DNA of 22,500 bases. It comes from CAYSDL01 sp964429875. Its GTDB lineage: Bacteria; Fidelibacterota; Marinisomatia; SCGC-AAA003-L08; D37C17. Within the stretch, counting starts at the first letter, position 1; each line of letters begins with the position of its first letter. The notes beneath the pieces were generated by a model. It had not been told where the DNA came from and did no database searches. It was given only the letters and a program-made list of their open reading frames with translations. Positions 7,003 to 15,041 of the stretch are shown here, piece by piece. The position numbers and the translations under genes are program-made. The stretch lies in the NCBI GenBank assembly GCA_964429875.1, contig CAYSDL010000019.1, positions 1 through 22,500 on the forward strand, given 5' to 3'.

Positions 7003-8086
7003 ACCAGTACAGCTTCTCAATTATCTTATCTAGCACTCTCCTATAACTTAATGAAATAGCATAAATATCATTTGTTTCCTCAATATCAGTTGGACTGTTT
7101 TGCAAATAATCCTCATATCCTTTTTGAATATTTATGCCAAAGGTCCCAGCCTTTGAGCCAAATAAGAAACTTATACCTGGAATATATAAAATTGCTTCAG
7201 AATTTGGAGTCCTAACCCCATTCCATTCTGATGGCCCAGAATAAGCCATGGTAAAATTTAAACCTATCGATGAAAGCATAAACGGAACATTAGATTTTAC
7301 TTCTTTTAAAGGACCAGATAATGCTACAAAAGATAACTCATAATTTGTTGATGGTTTAAACCCATAATCACTTTCATTTAATGGGAAAGTAACTGCAAAA
7401 GTCCCTCCCCAAAACACAGGCTTTTTAATTCTTTTTTTGAAAAATTGTATTTCAGTAAACATCTTATACGCACCATCACTTAAATAAAAATGTCTATGTG
7501 GAGTATAAGTCTCTACCTCAGAGCCATTTGGAAGCATAACATTGCTCTTAGTCCATGGAGATTCAGTTAGGGTAGCAGACGAAGGGACAAGCAAACCTCC
7601 ACCTAAAAAGACTCTACTTCCTGGGCCTTTCCCCTGGTTATAAAGAAGATATTTAAAATTAATTCTAGTATCACCTAAAAAACCACCAAAAGCTATAGTA
7701 TTACTCCCATCAATAAAATCTGTTGAGCTGCATTCAGTTCTATGGTGAACAGTCTTGCTATCACCTATCTGATGAAAATCAGGATTAAAGCCAACATCAT
7801 TTTCAGATTCCCAGACAGGACCTTCCCAATCCATACAACGCTCACTAATAAGTTGGGAAACAGTCATATTCCAATAATCATTCAATCCAATGGTAAAGCC
7901 TAGGTTAAGAGATCTATTATTAAACTGACCCAAATGCTCAAAACCTTCTTCCAAATCTGTTCCAGGAACATAGGCCTCAGAAACTTGCTCATGCCACCAA
8001 TCAAAATTCTGATAATTTAAGTCAGCAAACACCATTACTTCTCCAGCCCCTAAACCTACGCCTCTATCTGAATTGCCAACTGGCAA
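7001..8086 (-). CDS. Outer-membrane beta-barrel protein, signal peptide cut off by two in-frame UGA codons
   Basis: The open frame gives 361 residues from a TTG (PVGNSDRGVGLGAGEVMV onward). It has many amphipathic strands (NRSLNLGFTIGLNDYWNMTV, SRVFLGGGLLVP, DIYAISLSYRRVLDKI) and a near-terminal aromatic (KLYW), as expected for an outer-membrane channel or barrel. No named family is recognised. The TTG has no Shine-Dalgarno sequence and the product would lack a signal peptide. In the same frame upstream lies an ATG at 8164 with a good signal peptide, interrupted by UGA at codons 19 and 22. The gene is thus either recently broken, affected by a sequence error, or started inside. It belongs to one operon with the metal permease upstream, which suggests an efflux or metal-linked role (inference). 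Its stop is merged with the operon terminator. Confidence 0.7.
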   Translation of the reverse strand: MPVGNSDRGVGLGAGEVMVFADLNYQNFDWWHEQVSEAYVPGTDLEEGFEHLGQFNNRSLNLGFTIGLNDYWNMTVSQLISERCMDWEGPVWESENDVGFNPDFHQIGDSKTVHHRTECSSTDFIDGSNTIAFGGFLGDTRINFKYLLYNQGKGPGSRVFLGGGLLVPSSATLTESPWTKSNVMLPNGSEVETYTPHRHFYLSDGAYKMFTEIQFFKKRIKKPVFWGGTFAVTFPLNESDYGFKPSTNYELSFVALSGPLKEVKSNVPFMLSSIGLNFTMAYSGPSEWNGVRTPNSEAILYIPGISFLFGSKAGTFGINIQKGYEDYLQNSPTDIEETNDIYAISLSYRRVLDKIIEKLYW

Positions 8087-8164
8087 TGAAGGATTTGCTC
8101 ACATCGCTCATTGTGGATAGAAAAAAGATAAAAATAAAATTACAAGGAATAAGTTTTTAATCAT
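8087..8164 (-). pseudogene. Detached signal-peptide segment of the outer-membrane barrel gene
   Basis: The ATG at 8164 starts MIKNLFLVILFLSFFYPQ, a typical signal peptide. UGA, Ala, Met and UGA follow, then ANPS leading in frame into the barrel at 8086. The ATG overlaps the stop of the permease gene as ATGATTAA (8 bases). The same overlap joins rlmN to the phosphorylase gene, which supports this as the original start. The interrupted stretch contains a TGAGC repeat (TGAGCGATGTGAGC), consistent with a small duplication or insertion. Confidence 0.7.
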
Positions 8165-9431
8165 CTATTACTTTGAAACCTAATTGATTAATAGCATCAT
8201 TAATTTCGTGATTTACAACATCATTTTCTAGTGCTAATTTAACCTCACCTTTTTTGGCATCAGCAAAAACATTTTTAACACCCTTTAACTTCATGATAGT
8301 TTTAACTAACGATTCTTCACAATGACTACAAGTCATGCCTTCAACTTTTATTGTAGTATAAGCATCCTCACTATTTATGATTTTAGAATTACTGAAGATT
8401 TTTATACGTAATGCATTAATCATAACAACACATAATGCAATACCACAAAGGTCATACATCCTGCTACTTAATAAATGACTAACTTCATTACCTGATGAAA
8501 CTAATTTCAAATTAGGCAGAGACCAATCTAAAAGAAGTCCCGCGCCAATAGAAGAAACAACAATTGTAAAAAGATAGATTAGTGTACTTTTTTTCCCTAA
8601 TATCTTCCAACAAACTGAAATTGTAGTAATATTAGTTGCAGGGCCTGTCATTAAAAATACAAGAACAGCTCCAAGTGAAAAACCTTTGGTATATAATACA
8701 AATGCAATGGGGACTGAAGCTGTAGCACATACATAAGTTGGAAGTCCTAAAAATAACATAATCATCATTCCAGAAAATCCAGCACCAACGGTTTCAAAAT
8801 AATTTGACGGGATAAATATTGAAAATATTCCAGATAAAATAAGACCAAAAATAAGAGGATTAACAATATCTAATGGAAGCCTAATAAACCCATAATTAAA
8901 GACTCTACTTATGGCAGAAGATCCTTTCTCATTATTACAGCAATCATCTTCACAATCTATATCATATATATTATCATCTTCTTTATCAAAAAAAAGGGAA
9001 AGTCCACCACCTAAAATCCCTGATATCAATGCAACTATAGGTCTATAAATTGCTAGAACAGGGCCAAGCAAGCTATAGGTAATAAATATACTATCAACTC
9101 CAGTTTGTGGTGTAGATATTAAAAAAGATGAAGTTGAAGCTTTTGTTGCCCCATGTTTTCTAAGATATGCAGAAACTGGGATCACTCCACAAGAGCAAAG
9201 AGGCAATGGAATCCCAAATAATGATGCTGCTGCAACAGACCCTAAAGATTTTTTTCCTAAATATTTTCTAATAGTATCAACTGTTAAAAAAATTGATAGA
9301 AATCCACAAATCAAAAATCCTAAGAGTAAAAAAGGAGAAATTTCCTTAATTAACAACCATATAGTACTAATAAATGCCATATCTAAATCTAAGTTATTTT
9401 TTATATTATATTTTAGTAAATTACATGACAT
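8157..9431 (-). CDS. SO_0444-type Cu/Zn efflux permease (DUF318/ArsP-like) with C-terminal HMA domain
   Basis: This is a polytopic inner-membrane permease, 424 residues as drawn. It has the family motifs LFGIPLPLCSCGVIPVS (Cys79, Cys81), SFLISTPQTGVDS and LPTYVCATASVPIA with FLMTGPATN. A soluble loop rich in Cys and Asp (DIDCEDDCCNNE) divides the two membrane halves. The C-terminal domain (359-424) is a heavy-metal-associated fold with MTCSHC, Cys368 and Cys371. Family knowledge points to export of Cu, Zn or a related ion; the substrate is not proven here. The first 17 residues look unlike the family and have no Shine-Dalgarno sequence. The Met at base 9380 (MAFISTIWLLIKEISPFLLLG) fits family starts better and would leave 82 bases for divergent promoters rather than 31. 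It is translationally coupled to the barrel gene downstream. Confidence 0.9.
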   Translation of the reverse strand: MSCNLLKYNIKNNLDLDMAFISTIWLLIKEISPFLLLGFLICGFLSIFLTVDTIRKYLGKKSLGSVAAASLFGIPLPLCSCGVIPVSAYLRKHGATKASTSSFLISTPQTGVDSIFITYSLLGPVLAIYRPIVALISGILGGGLSLFFDKEDDNIYDIDCEDDCCNNEKGSSAISRVFNYGFIRLPLDIVNPLIFGLILSGIFSIFIPSNYFETVGAGFSGMMIMLFLGLPTYVCATASVPIAFVLYTKGFSLGAVLVFLMTGPATNITTISVCWKILGKKSTLIYLFTIVVSSIGAGLLLDWSLPNLKLVSSGNEVSHLLSSRMYDLCGIALCVVMINALRIKIFSNSKIINSEDAYTTIKVEGMTCSHCEESLVKTIMKLKGVKNVFADAKKGEVKLALENDVVNHEINDAINQLGFKVIDD

Positions 9432-9462
9432 TATTTTTTAAATATACAAAGGGCCTTATATA

Positions 9463-10542
9463 ATGTCTTTTACTTTTAGAGCTACAATGCTCTCATTAAT
9501 TATATTATTTTTGTACTCATGCTTTGGTGCAATGAGCATGGAATTTAATTCAGCACGTTCATATGTTAGAATTGAAAATAATCTTGAAGAAGGAGAAAAA
9601 TGGGCTCTTAAAGCACTTGAAATAGAACCTGACAATGCCCAAGTACCTTATTTTTTAGCTATAGAAGTTTATAGGCCTCAAAAGAATTATGATAAAATGG
9701 GACAAATGTTTCAGGAAGCTCTAAAACGAAATTCGAATTTAGATTTAGAACAACCCTTCAAATCAGGGGATAAAATCATTAATACAATTCATGAAGCTAT
9801 TAGAAATGAAGCATCAACCTACTATAATAAAGCATCGAGCTATTATAATAAAGGGAAAAAGAAAAAAGCAGAGAAAACATTTAAAATGTCAATGTCGTTA
9901 AACCCTGAACTTATAGATAATTATATTGCTTTATCAGATATGGCATATAATAATGGAAACATGGATTTAGCTATAGAGTATTTAGATAGTGGATCTAAAA
10001 TAAACAGTGGAAATTTTGATTTAGTTGTAAGAAAAGCAAAATATCAAAGAGAAATGAAACAATATGATGAAGCTATATCTACTCTTCAGAATATTAATAT
10101 TGATAATGAACAAATAAATATTATGCTTGATAAAGAAGTATTTATGATTTATCTGGAACAAGAAAAATATTATGAAGCAGTTGAAGTCGGTTCTATAATA
10201 GTTGAAGATATGTTTAACTCAACAAAGATTGAGGATAAAGTATTATCTGAGACTTGCTACAATGTTGCAATCTGTAATCGTTATTTAGGTTATGAGGCAT
10301 ACAATAAAATTGTTGATGCAATTAATGAAGGTATCGAAGAAATAGATGTTCTTACATCTTTATTAGATGAAGCAGAAAAAGCGTTGGCTTATTTCAAAGT
10401 TTCTAAAGCACGATTCTATGATGCAAGCAGCTTTGATCCAGATGATAGTAAAAGTACTAACTATGCAAAAGACCTTAATAAACTAATAAAATCAATTAAA
10501 ACTATTTTTATCCCGCAGATCAAAGAATTGATAAAGAAATAA
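9463..10542 (+). CDS. TPR-repeat lipoprotein
   Basis: The 359-residue protein starts with a lipoprotein signal peptide; the lipobox LYSC puts the acylated Cys at residue 20. Helical repeats with TPR character follow, including EEGEKWALKALEIEPDNAQV, KKAEKTFKMSMSLNPELIDN, MDLAIEYLDSGSKINSGNFD and YDEAISTLQNI. It would be a periplasmic or outer-membrane scaffold for protein contacts; the partner is unknown. An inner start at Met9 is also possible and would still keep the lipobox. Only AAAGGG with long spacing resembles a Shine-Dalgarno sequence. The next gene follows after 5 bases, so the two are very probably co-transcribed. Confidence 0.85.
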   Translation: MSFTFRATMLSLIILFLYSCFGAMSMEFNSARSYVRIENNLEEGEKWALKALEIEPDNAQVPYFLAIEVYRPQKNYDKMGQMFQEALKRNSNLDLEQPFKSGDKIINTIHEAIRNEASTYYNKASSYYNKGKKKKAEKTFKMSMSLNPELIDNYIALSDMAYNNGNMDLAIEYLDSGSKINSGNFDLVVRKAKYQREMKQYDEAISTLQNINIDNEQINIMLDKEVFMIYLEQEKYYEAVEVGSIIVEDMFNSTKIEDKVLSETCYNVAICNRYLGYEAYNKIVDAINEGIEEIDVLTSLLDEAEKALAYFKVSKARFYDASSFDPDDSKSTNYAKDLNKLIKSIKTIFIPQIKELIKK

Positions 10543-10547
10543 TTATC

Positions 10548-12038
10548 ATGTTCACTCCGCTGAACATACTTTTTTTTGCTGTATTTTTAAATTTTACCTT
10601 CCCAAATTTAACCAATTACAACATCAATTTAGTTAATAACATCACATTTGAAAATGCTTCGAATAATTTTGGTGTTTCAGATGTATGGGGTTACACTGAT
10701 GAAACAGGGATTGAATATGCTATAGTAGGATATCAATATGGAACCTCAATTATTGATGTCTCATCTGATTTAAATAATTTTACTGAAGTTAGCAATATTA
10801 TCGGCCCTTCTAATGGGGATTATTATTATCATAGAGATTATAAAACGTATGGAGACTATCTTTATATAGTTAATGAAATGTATGGTGGAGATATCGGAAT
10901 GCAGGTAATAGATTTGTCGCCTCTTCCTGATAACCCTCCTATTCAACTTAATACCTACAATGAAATTGCGCAGTCCCATAATTTATGGATTGATCCAAGT
11001 GGGTTTGCTTTTATAGAGCACCAAAGTGGAGACAATATTCACATAGCCAACTTAGCCACTCCTGAAAATCCAGTTTATGAAAATTCTTTCAATAATCTTG
11101 GATATAATTGTCATGATATATATACAAGAGATGGTTTTGGATATATATCTGAAGGATTTTCAAATAGATTTGCAATATATGATCTTTCTAACTTAGATAA
11201 TATTTTACCTGCAATTGCAACCATTCCATGTCAGGGGTATGCACATAATGCCTGGCTAAATGATGCAGGTTCACATTTAATTACAACAGAAGAAACACAA
11301 AACAAAACAATAAAAATTTGGGATATTACGAATCTGAATGATATTACTCTTTCTGGAGAATATTTAGGAGAGAATGGTTTAGCACATAATGTACACGTAA
11401 AAAATGACCTTGTATATATTTCGCACTATACAACAGGGCTTAAAATAATTGATATTTTTGATCCAGAAAGGCCGATTGAAGTTGCGGCCTATGATACATA
11501 CCCGTTAAATGATGACGGAGGATTTTATGGCTGTTGGGGGGCATTCCCATTTACTGAAAATGGATTTGTTTATGCTAGTGATATGCAATATGGACTATAT
11601 ATTTTTGATTTTAATGAAATTAGGGCAGGCTATGTAAATGGATACATTTATTTTAATGGGACTCTCCCTGTTGCAAACGCTTCTATTAAATCATTATTAA
11701 ATGAAAAGGAATTTTTAACTGATGAATCTGGATATTTTAATTTTGGTTTTTCTTCCGGAAATCAATTATTTACAATCAACCAACAAGACACCATTCAAAT
11801 AGAAATTATTGCTCATCAAGATACTCAAATAAATCTTTATATAGGTCAGGAAATATTAGCTGGAGATGTAAATGAAGATTTTACAATTAATGTTTTAGAT
11901 GTTATACTTATTATAAATTTCATATTACAAACTAATGACCCAACATCTTCAGAATTTTGGGCTTCAGATTTAAATCAAGATAATCTAATTAATATTCAAG
12001 ATATTATTCTGCTTATTCAAATTATACTGAATCAATAA
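10548..12038 (+). CDS. Secreted choice-of-anchor-B beta-propeller with dockerin-type tail
   Basis: The 496-residue protein has a signal peptide (to about residue 19). A propeller follows with the choice-of-anchor-B pattern: VWGYTDETGIEYAIVGYQYG, TSIIDVSS, HRDYKTYGDYLYIVNE, GMQVIDLSPLP, SHNLWIDPSGFAFI, AHNVHVKNDLVYISHY and GLKIIDIFDPERPIEV. A small beta-sandwich resembling a carboxypeptidase-regulatory-like domain comes next (about 365-425). It ends in two dockerin-like EF-hand repeats (GDVNEDFTINVLDVILIINF and LNQDNLINIQDIILLIQI). It is probably displayed on the cell surface or released; ligand and function are unknown. It lies 5 bases after the TPR lipoprotein gene, so the pair may work together at the outer membrane (inference). 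Confidence 0.9.
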   Translation: MFTPLNILFFAVFLNFTFPNLTNYNINLVNNITFENASNNFGVSDVWGYTDETGIEYAIVGYQYGTSIIDVSSDLNNFTEVSNIIGPSNGDYYYHRDYKTYGDYLYIVNEMYGGDIGMQVIDLSPLPDNPPIQLNTYNEIAQSHNLWIDPSGFAFIEHQSGDNIHIANLATPENPVYENSFNNLGYNCHDIYTRDGFGYISEGFSNRFAIYDLSNLDNILPAIATIPCQGYAHNAWLNDAGSHLITTEETQNKTIKIWDITNLNDITLSGEYLGENGLAHNVHVKNDLVYISHYTTGLKIIDIFDPERPIEVAAYDTYPLNDDGGFYGCWGAFPFTENGFVYASDMQYGLYIFDFNEIRAGYVNGYIYFNGTLPVANASIKSLLNEKEFLTDESGYFNFGFSSGNQLFTINQQDTIQIEIIAHQDTQINLYIGQEILAGDVNEDFTINVLDVILIINFILQTNDPTSSEFWASDLNQDNLINIQDIILLIQIILNQ

Positions 12039-12045
12039 TTGATGC

Positions 12046-12942
12046 TTAACTTAATTGACTTCTTTTAATTAAGTATTGCATTAAGGATATATCTAAGGAA
12101 TCAGTAGTATTTAACAAAACATAATCTATATTGTTTTTTAAACATTGGTTTTTGTAATAAGAGCAGAATTTTTTAAATGCCCTATTATAATTACTTTTAA
12201 TCTGTCTTGAATCAACAACTAAATTTTCATCATTTTCCATATCAATGAAATTAATATTATCATCAAAATCTAGATTCATTTCTTTAGGATCAACAACATG
12301 AAAAATTATAACTTCATGACCTTTATGCCTGAAATGTCTTAATCCATTTATTATATTTTTTTCATCATCAAGTAAATCTGAAATTAATATTATTAATCCT
12401 CTTTTATGTATTGACTCAGCTAAACTATGAAGAAGAGATGAAACATTTGTTTCGCCACCTACTTTTAATTTATGCATTGTCTGTAAAAGTAAATTTAAAT
12501 GTCCCTTTTTAGATCTAGGAGGAATAGTTAAATCTATTTTGTTATCAAAAGTAGTTAATCCTACTGCATCCTGCTGTTTAATCATTAGATAAATTAATGC
12601 TGCAGATAAATTCTTTGAATAATCAAATTTAGTGATGTCTGTTGATCCATAATTCATAGAGGCACTTTTATCAAGGATTAAATGACATTTTAGATTTGTT
12701 TCTTCTTCAAATTGTTTTATATAAAATCGATCTGTTTTTCCCCAAAGCTTCCAATCAATATATTTTATTTCATCACCGTAACCATATGGTCTGTGCTCAG
12801 AGAACTCTACAGAAAAACCATGATAAGGGCTTTTATGCATTCCAATTATAAATCCTTCTACTACGAGCCTCGCTCTTAAAAATAGATTATCTATCTTATT
12901 AATAGTAGAAGCCTGCATATATTTTTTATAAATATTAGCCAT
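12046..12942 (-). CDS. DUF58 domain protein with vWA fold
   Basis: The 298-residue protein carries the DUF58 signature EFSEHRPYGYGDEIKYIDWK, followed by WGKTDRFYIKQFEEE. A vWA core follows with the MIDAS motif DKSAS in LILDKSASMNYGS, and a second strand reads GLIILISDLLDD. No membrane segment is seen. Proteins of this type are usually encoded next to MoxR ATPases and are thought to act with them in metal-dependent assembly or envelope stress functions. Its start overlaps the end of the MoxR gene by 8 bases (ATGGCTAA), which indicates translational coupling. The gene ends 7 bases from the convergent propeller gene, with no terminator between. The BatA/BatB partners common in Bacteroidota are not in this window. 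Confidence 0.95.
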   Translation of the reverse strand: MANIYKKYMQASTINKIDNLFLRARLVVEGFIIGMHKSPYHGFSVEFSEHRPYGYGDEIKYIDWKLWGKTDRFYIKQFEEETNLKCHLILDKSASMNYGSTDITKFDYSKNLSAALIYLMIKQQDAVGLTTFDNKIDLTIPPRSKKGHLNLLLQTMHKLKVGGETNVSSLLHSLAESIHKRGLIILISDLLDDEKNIINGLRHFRHKGHEVIIFHVVDPKEMNLDFDDNINFIDMENDENLVVDSRQIKSNYNRAFKKFCSYYKNQCLKNNIDYVLLNTTDSLDISLMQYLIKRSQLS

Positions 12943-13912
12943 TACTATCTATTAATTTATCTAAGATATCATCTACCTTCATCCCTTCAGCTTCAGCATT
13001 AAAATTGATTATAATCCTATGTCTTAAGACAGATTTTATTACTAAATTAATATCTTCAACATCAGGTGTTGCCTTCCCATTTAATATAGCTTTTGCCTTT
13101 GCTGCCATAATAAGATATGAGCTTGCTCTAGGTCCTGCACCCCACTCTATATATTTATTAGTAATTTCAGGAGAATTATTTCCAGGTCTAGTACTATGCA
13201 CAAATTTGACAGCATAATCAATTAAATTATCAGACACCGGGACATTTATAACAAGTTGTTGAAAGTCTAGTAAATCATTTTTAGAAATTATAGATTTTAA
13301 TTGATAAGAATTTGATGTTGTATTTGATTTCACCACATCTTGCTCTTCTTTGAAACTTGGATATTGTATTAAAACATTAAACATAAATCTATCTAATTGA
13401 GCTTCAGGGAGAGGGTAAGTACCCTCTTGCTCAATTGGATTTTGAGTAGCTAGGACAAAAAAGGGCTGATCAATAGAGTAAGTTTCTCCTCCAGTTGTAA
13501 CTTTACTTTCCTGCATAGCCTCAAGTAATGCAGATTGAGTTTTTGGAGGTGTCCGATTAATCTCATCAGCTAAAATTATATTAGAAAAAATTGGGCCTTT
13601 TATAAATTTCAGCTCTCTTTCACCAGAATTAGCATTTTGACTTATTATTTCTGTACCAGTTATATCTGATGGCATTAAATCTGGAGTAAATTGAATTCTA
13701 TTAAAACTTAGATCCAGAATATTTGAAATTGTTTTGATTATTAATGTTTTCCCTAATCCCGGGACACCTTCGAGAAGGACATGACCTTTACAAAGTAATG
13801 CTATAAAAATATATTCAACAACATCATGTTGCCCAATTATAACTTTATTTAATTCTGAGTAAAATTCATCTTTCTGTTTCACTATTTTTTCTAATACTTT
13901 TACATTATCCAT
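12935..13912 (-). CDS. MoxR-family AAA+ ATPase
   Basis: The 325-residue protein is of usual length for MoxR ATPases. The Walker A GVPGLGKT lies at 49-56, Walker B in IILADEINR (112-120), and the AAA_3 stretch TPPKTQSALLEAMQE and sensor-1 region FFVLATQNPIEQEGTYPLPEAQLDRF follow. A C-terminal lid reads WGAGPRASSYLIMAAKA and RHRIIINFNAEAEG. It should be a cytoplasmic chaperone-like ATPase working on the vWA/DUF58 partner encoded just downstream (8-base overlap). It diverges from rlmN across 94 bases, which must hold both promoters; I could not define them confidently. Confidence 0.97.
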   Translation of the reverse strand: MDNVKVLEKIVKQKDEFYSELNKVIIGQHDVVEYIFIALLCKGHVLLEGVPGLGKTLIIKTISNILDLSFNRIQFTPDLMPSDITGTEIISQNANSGERELKFIKGPIFSNIILADEINRTPPKTQSALLEAMQESKVTTGGETYSIDQPFFVLATQNPIEQEGTYPLPEAQLDRFMFNVLIQYPSFKEEQDVVKSNTTSNSYQLKSIISKNDLLDFQQLVINVPVSDNLIDYAVKFVHSTRPGNNSPEITNKYIEWGAGPRASSYLIMAAKAKAILNGKATPDVEDINLVIKSVLRHRIIINFNAEAEGMKVDDILDKLIDSNG

Positions 13913-14006
13913 GAATAACCTTTATATTTTAGTGCAATAATTTTTCATAATATATTATTCAAGATTAATGATAATTTTGAATAATTAACAATCACAATTA
14001 ATAATA

Positions 14007-15041
14007 ATGTTAAAAAAAATATATTTAAAAGGTATGGATGAATTTGAATTAAGGAGTTTTTGTAAAGATTTAAATTTCCCTGAATTTCACGGCGAACAAA
14101 TTTATAGATGGATGTATAATAAAAATTCTATGAATGTATCTGATATGAAAAATATTCCTAAAGAATTATTATTTAAGATTGAAAAACAATGCATAATAGA
14201 TACACTTAAAATAAAAAATAAAGCTGCTTCTAAAATTGATAAAACAATTAAATATTTACTCGAGACAAAAGACAATAATTATATTGAAAGTGTAAGCATA
14301 ATAGATAAAAATCGTCATACTGTATGTTTATCTTCTCAAATAGGCTGCAATGTTGATTGTGATTTCTGCGCTACAGGTAAAATGGGAATTATTAGGAATT
14401 TGAAAACAGGAGAAATAATTGATCAATTAGTGATTATTCAGAATAATTCAAATACTCCTATTACAAACATTGTATTTATGGGTATGGGAGAACCATTTCT
14501 CAATTATTCAACTATAATAAAAGCTTGTAAAATATTTTGTAATACTAAAGCGTTTAATTTTGGTTATAGAAGAATAACAATATCAACTTCAGGAATTTTA
14601 CCTAAAATAGAAAAATTTATACATGATAAAGAAAGATATAAATTAGCAATATCATTAAATGCTTCAAATAATGAAGTGAGAAATAAAATAATCCCAATAA
14701 ATAAAAAATGGAATATTGAGATGATCTTAAAAGCTTTAAAAAATTATAAGTTTAATAAAACTACACCTATTATGTTCGAATATATTATGCTAAAAGATTT
14801 TAATGATAAACATGAACATGCAAATGAATTAGCAGAACTTTTTCATAATGAAGAATATAAAATCAATTTAATTCCATTTAATGTAGTAGGTGATAAATAT
14901 TCAAGATCAACTAAAGATCAAATAAGTTTGTTTGCAGATGTTTTAAATAGAAAATCACCTAAATTACGAGTATTGGTAAGGTGGAGCAAGGGGGAGGATA
15001 TTGATGCAGCGTGTGGTCAATTAGCAACAAAGAATGATTAA
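14007..15041 (+). CDS. rlmN: Dual-specificity RlmN 23S rRNA/tRNA A2503 methyltransferase
   Basis: The 344-residue radical-SAM enzyme has the CX3CX2C cluster CNVDCDFC (Cys114, Cys118, Cys121) in SSQIGCNVDCDFCATGKMG. It also has FMGMGEPFLNY, RRITISTSG and LAISLNASNNEVRNKIIPIN. The conserved C-terminal Cys336 in DIDAACGQLA forms the methyl-carrying intermediate. It adds C2-methyl to A2503 of 23S rRNA and to A37 of some tRNAs, helping decoding accuracy. Length and motifs agree with intact RlmN. The ATG overlaps no upstream gene and lacks a strong Shine-Dalgarno sequence. Its last codons overlap the phosphorylase start by 8 bases (ATGATTAA). Confidence 0.97.
   Translation: MLKKIYLKGMDEFELRSFCKDLNFPEFHGEQIYRWMYNKNSMNVSDMKNIPKELLFKIEKQCIIDTLKIKNKAASKIDKTIKYLLETKDNNYIESVSIIDKNRHTVCLSSQIGCNVDCDFCATGKMGIIRNLKTGEIIDQLVIIQNNSNTPITNIVFMGMGEPFLNYSTIIKACKIFCNTKAFNFGYRRITISTSGILPKIEKFIHDKERYKLAISLNASNNEVRNKIIPINKKWNIEMILKALKNYKFNKTTPIMFEYIMLKDFNDKHEHANELAELFHNEEYKINLIPFNVVGDKYSRSTKDQISLFADVLNRKSPKLRVLVRWSKGEDIDAACGQLATKND

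Noticed and set aside
7001..8164. UGA read as an amino acid (alternative genetic code) across the barrel gene's signal peptide
   Set aside because: UGA serves as a normal stop in the rhodanese gene (3783-3785) and in dapF (21972-21974), and Trp is written TGG throughout, so the standard bacterial code applies. No selenocysteine element is apparent.
13005..13217. Plus-strand 70-residue ORF within the MoxR gene
   Set aside because: It is a shadow of a well-conserved AAA+ coding region.
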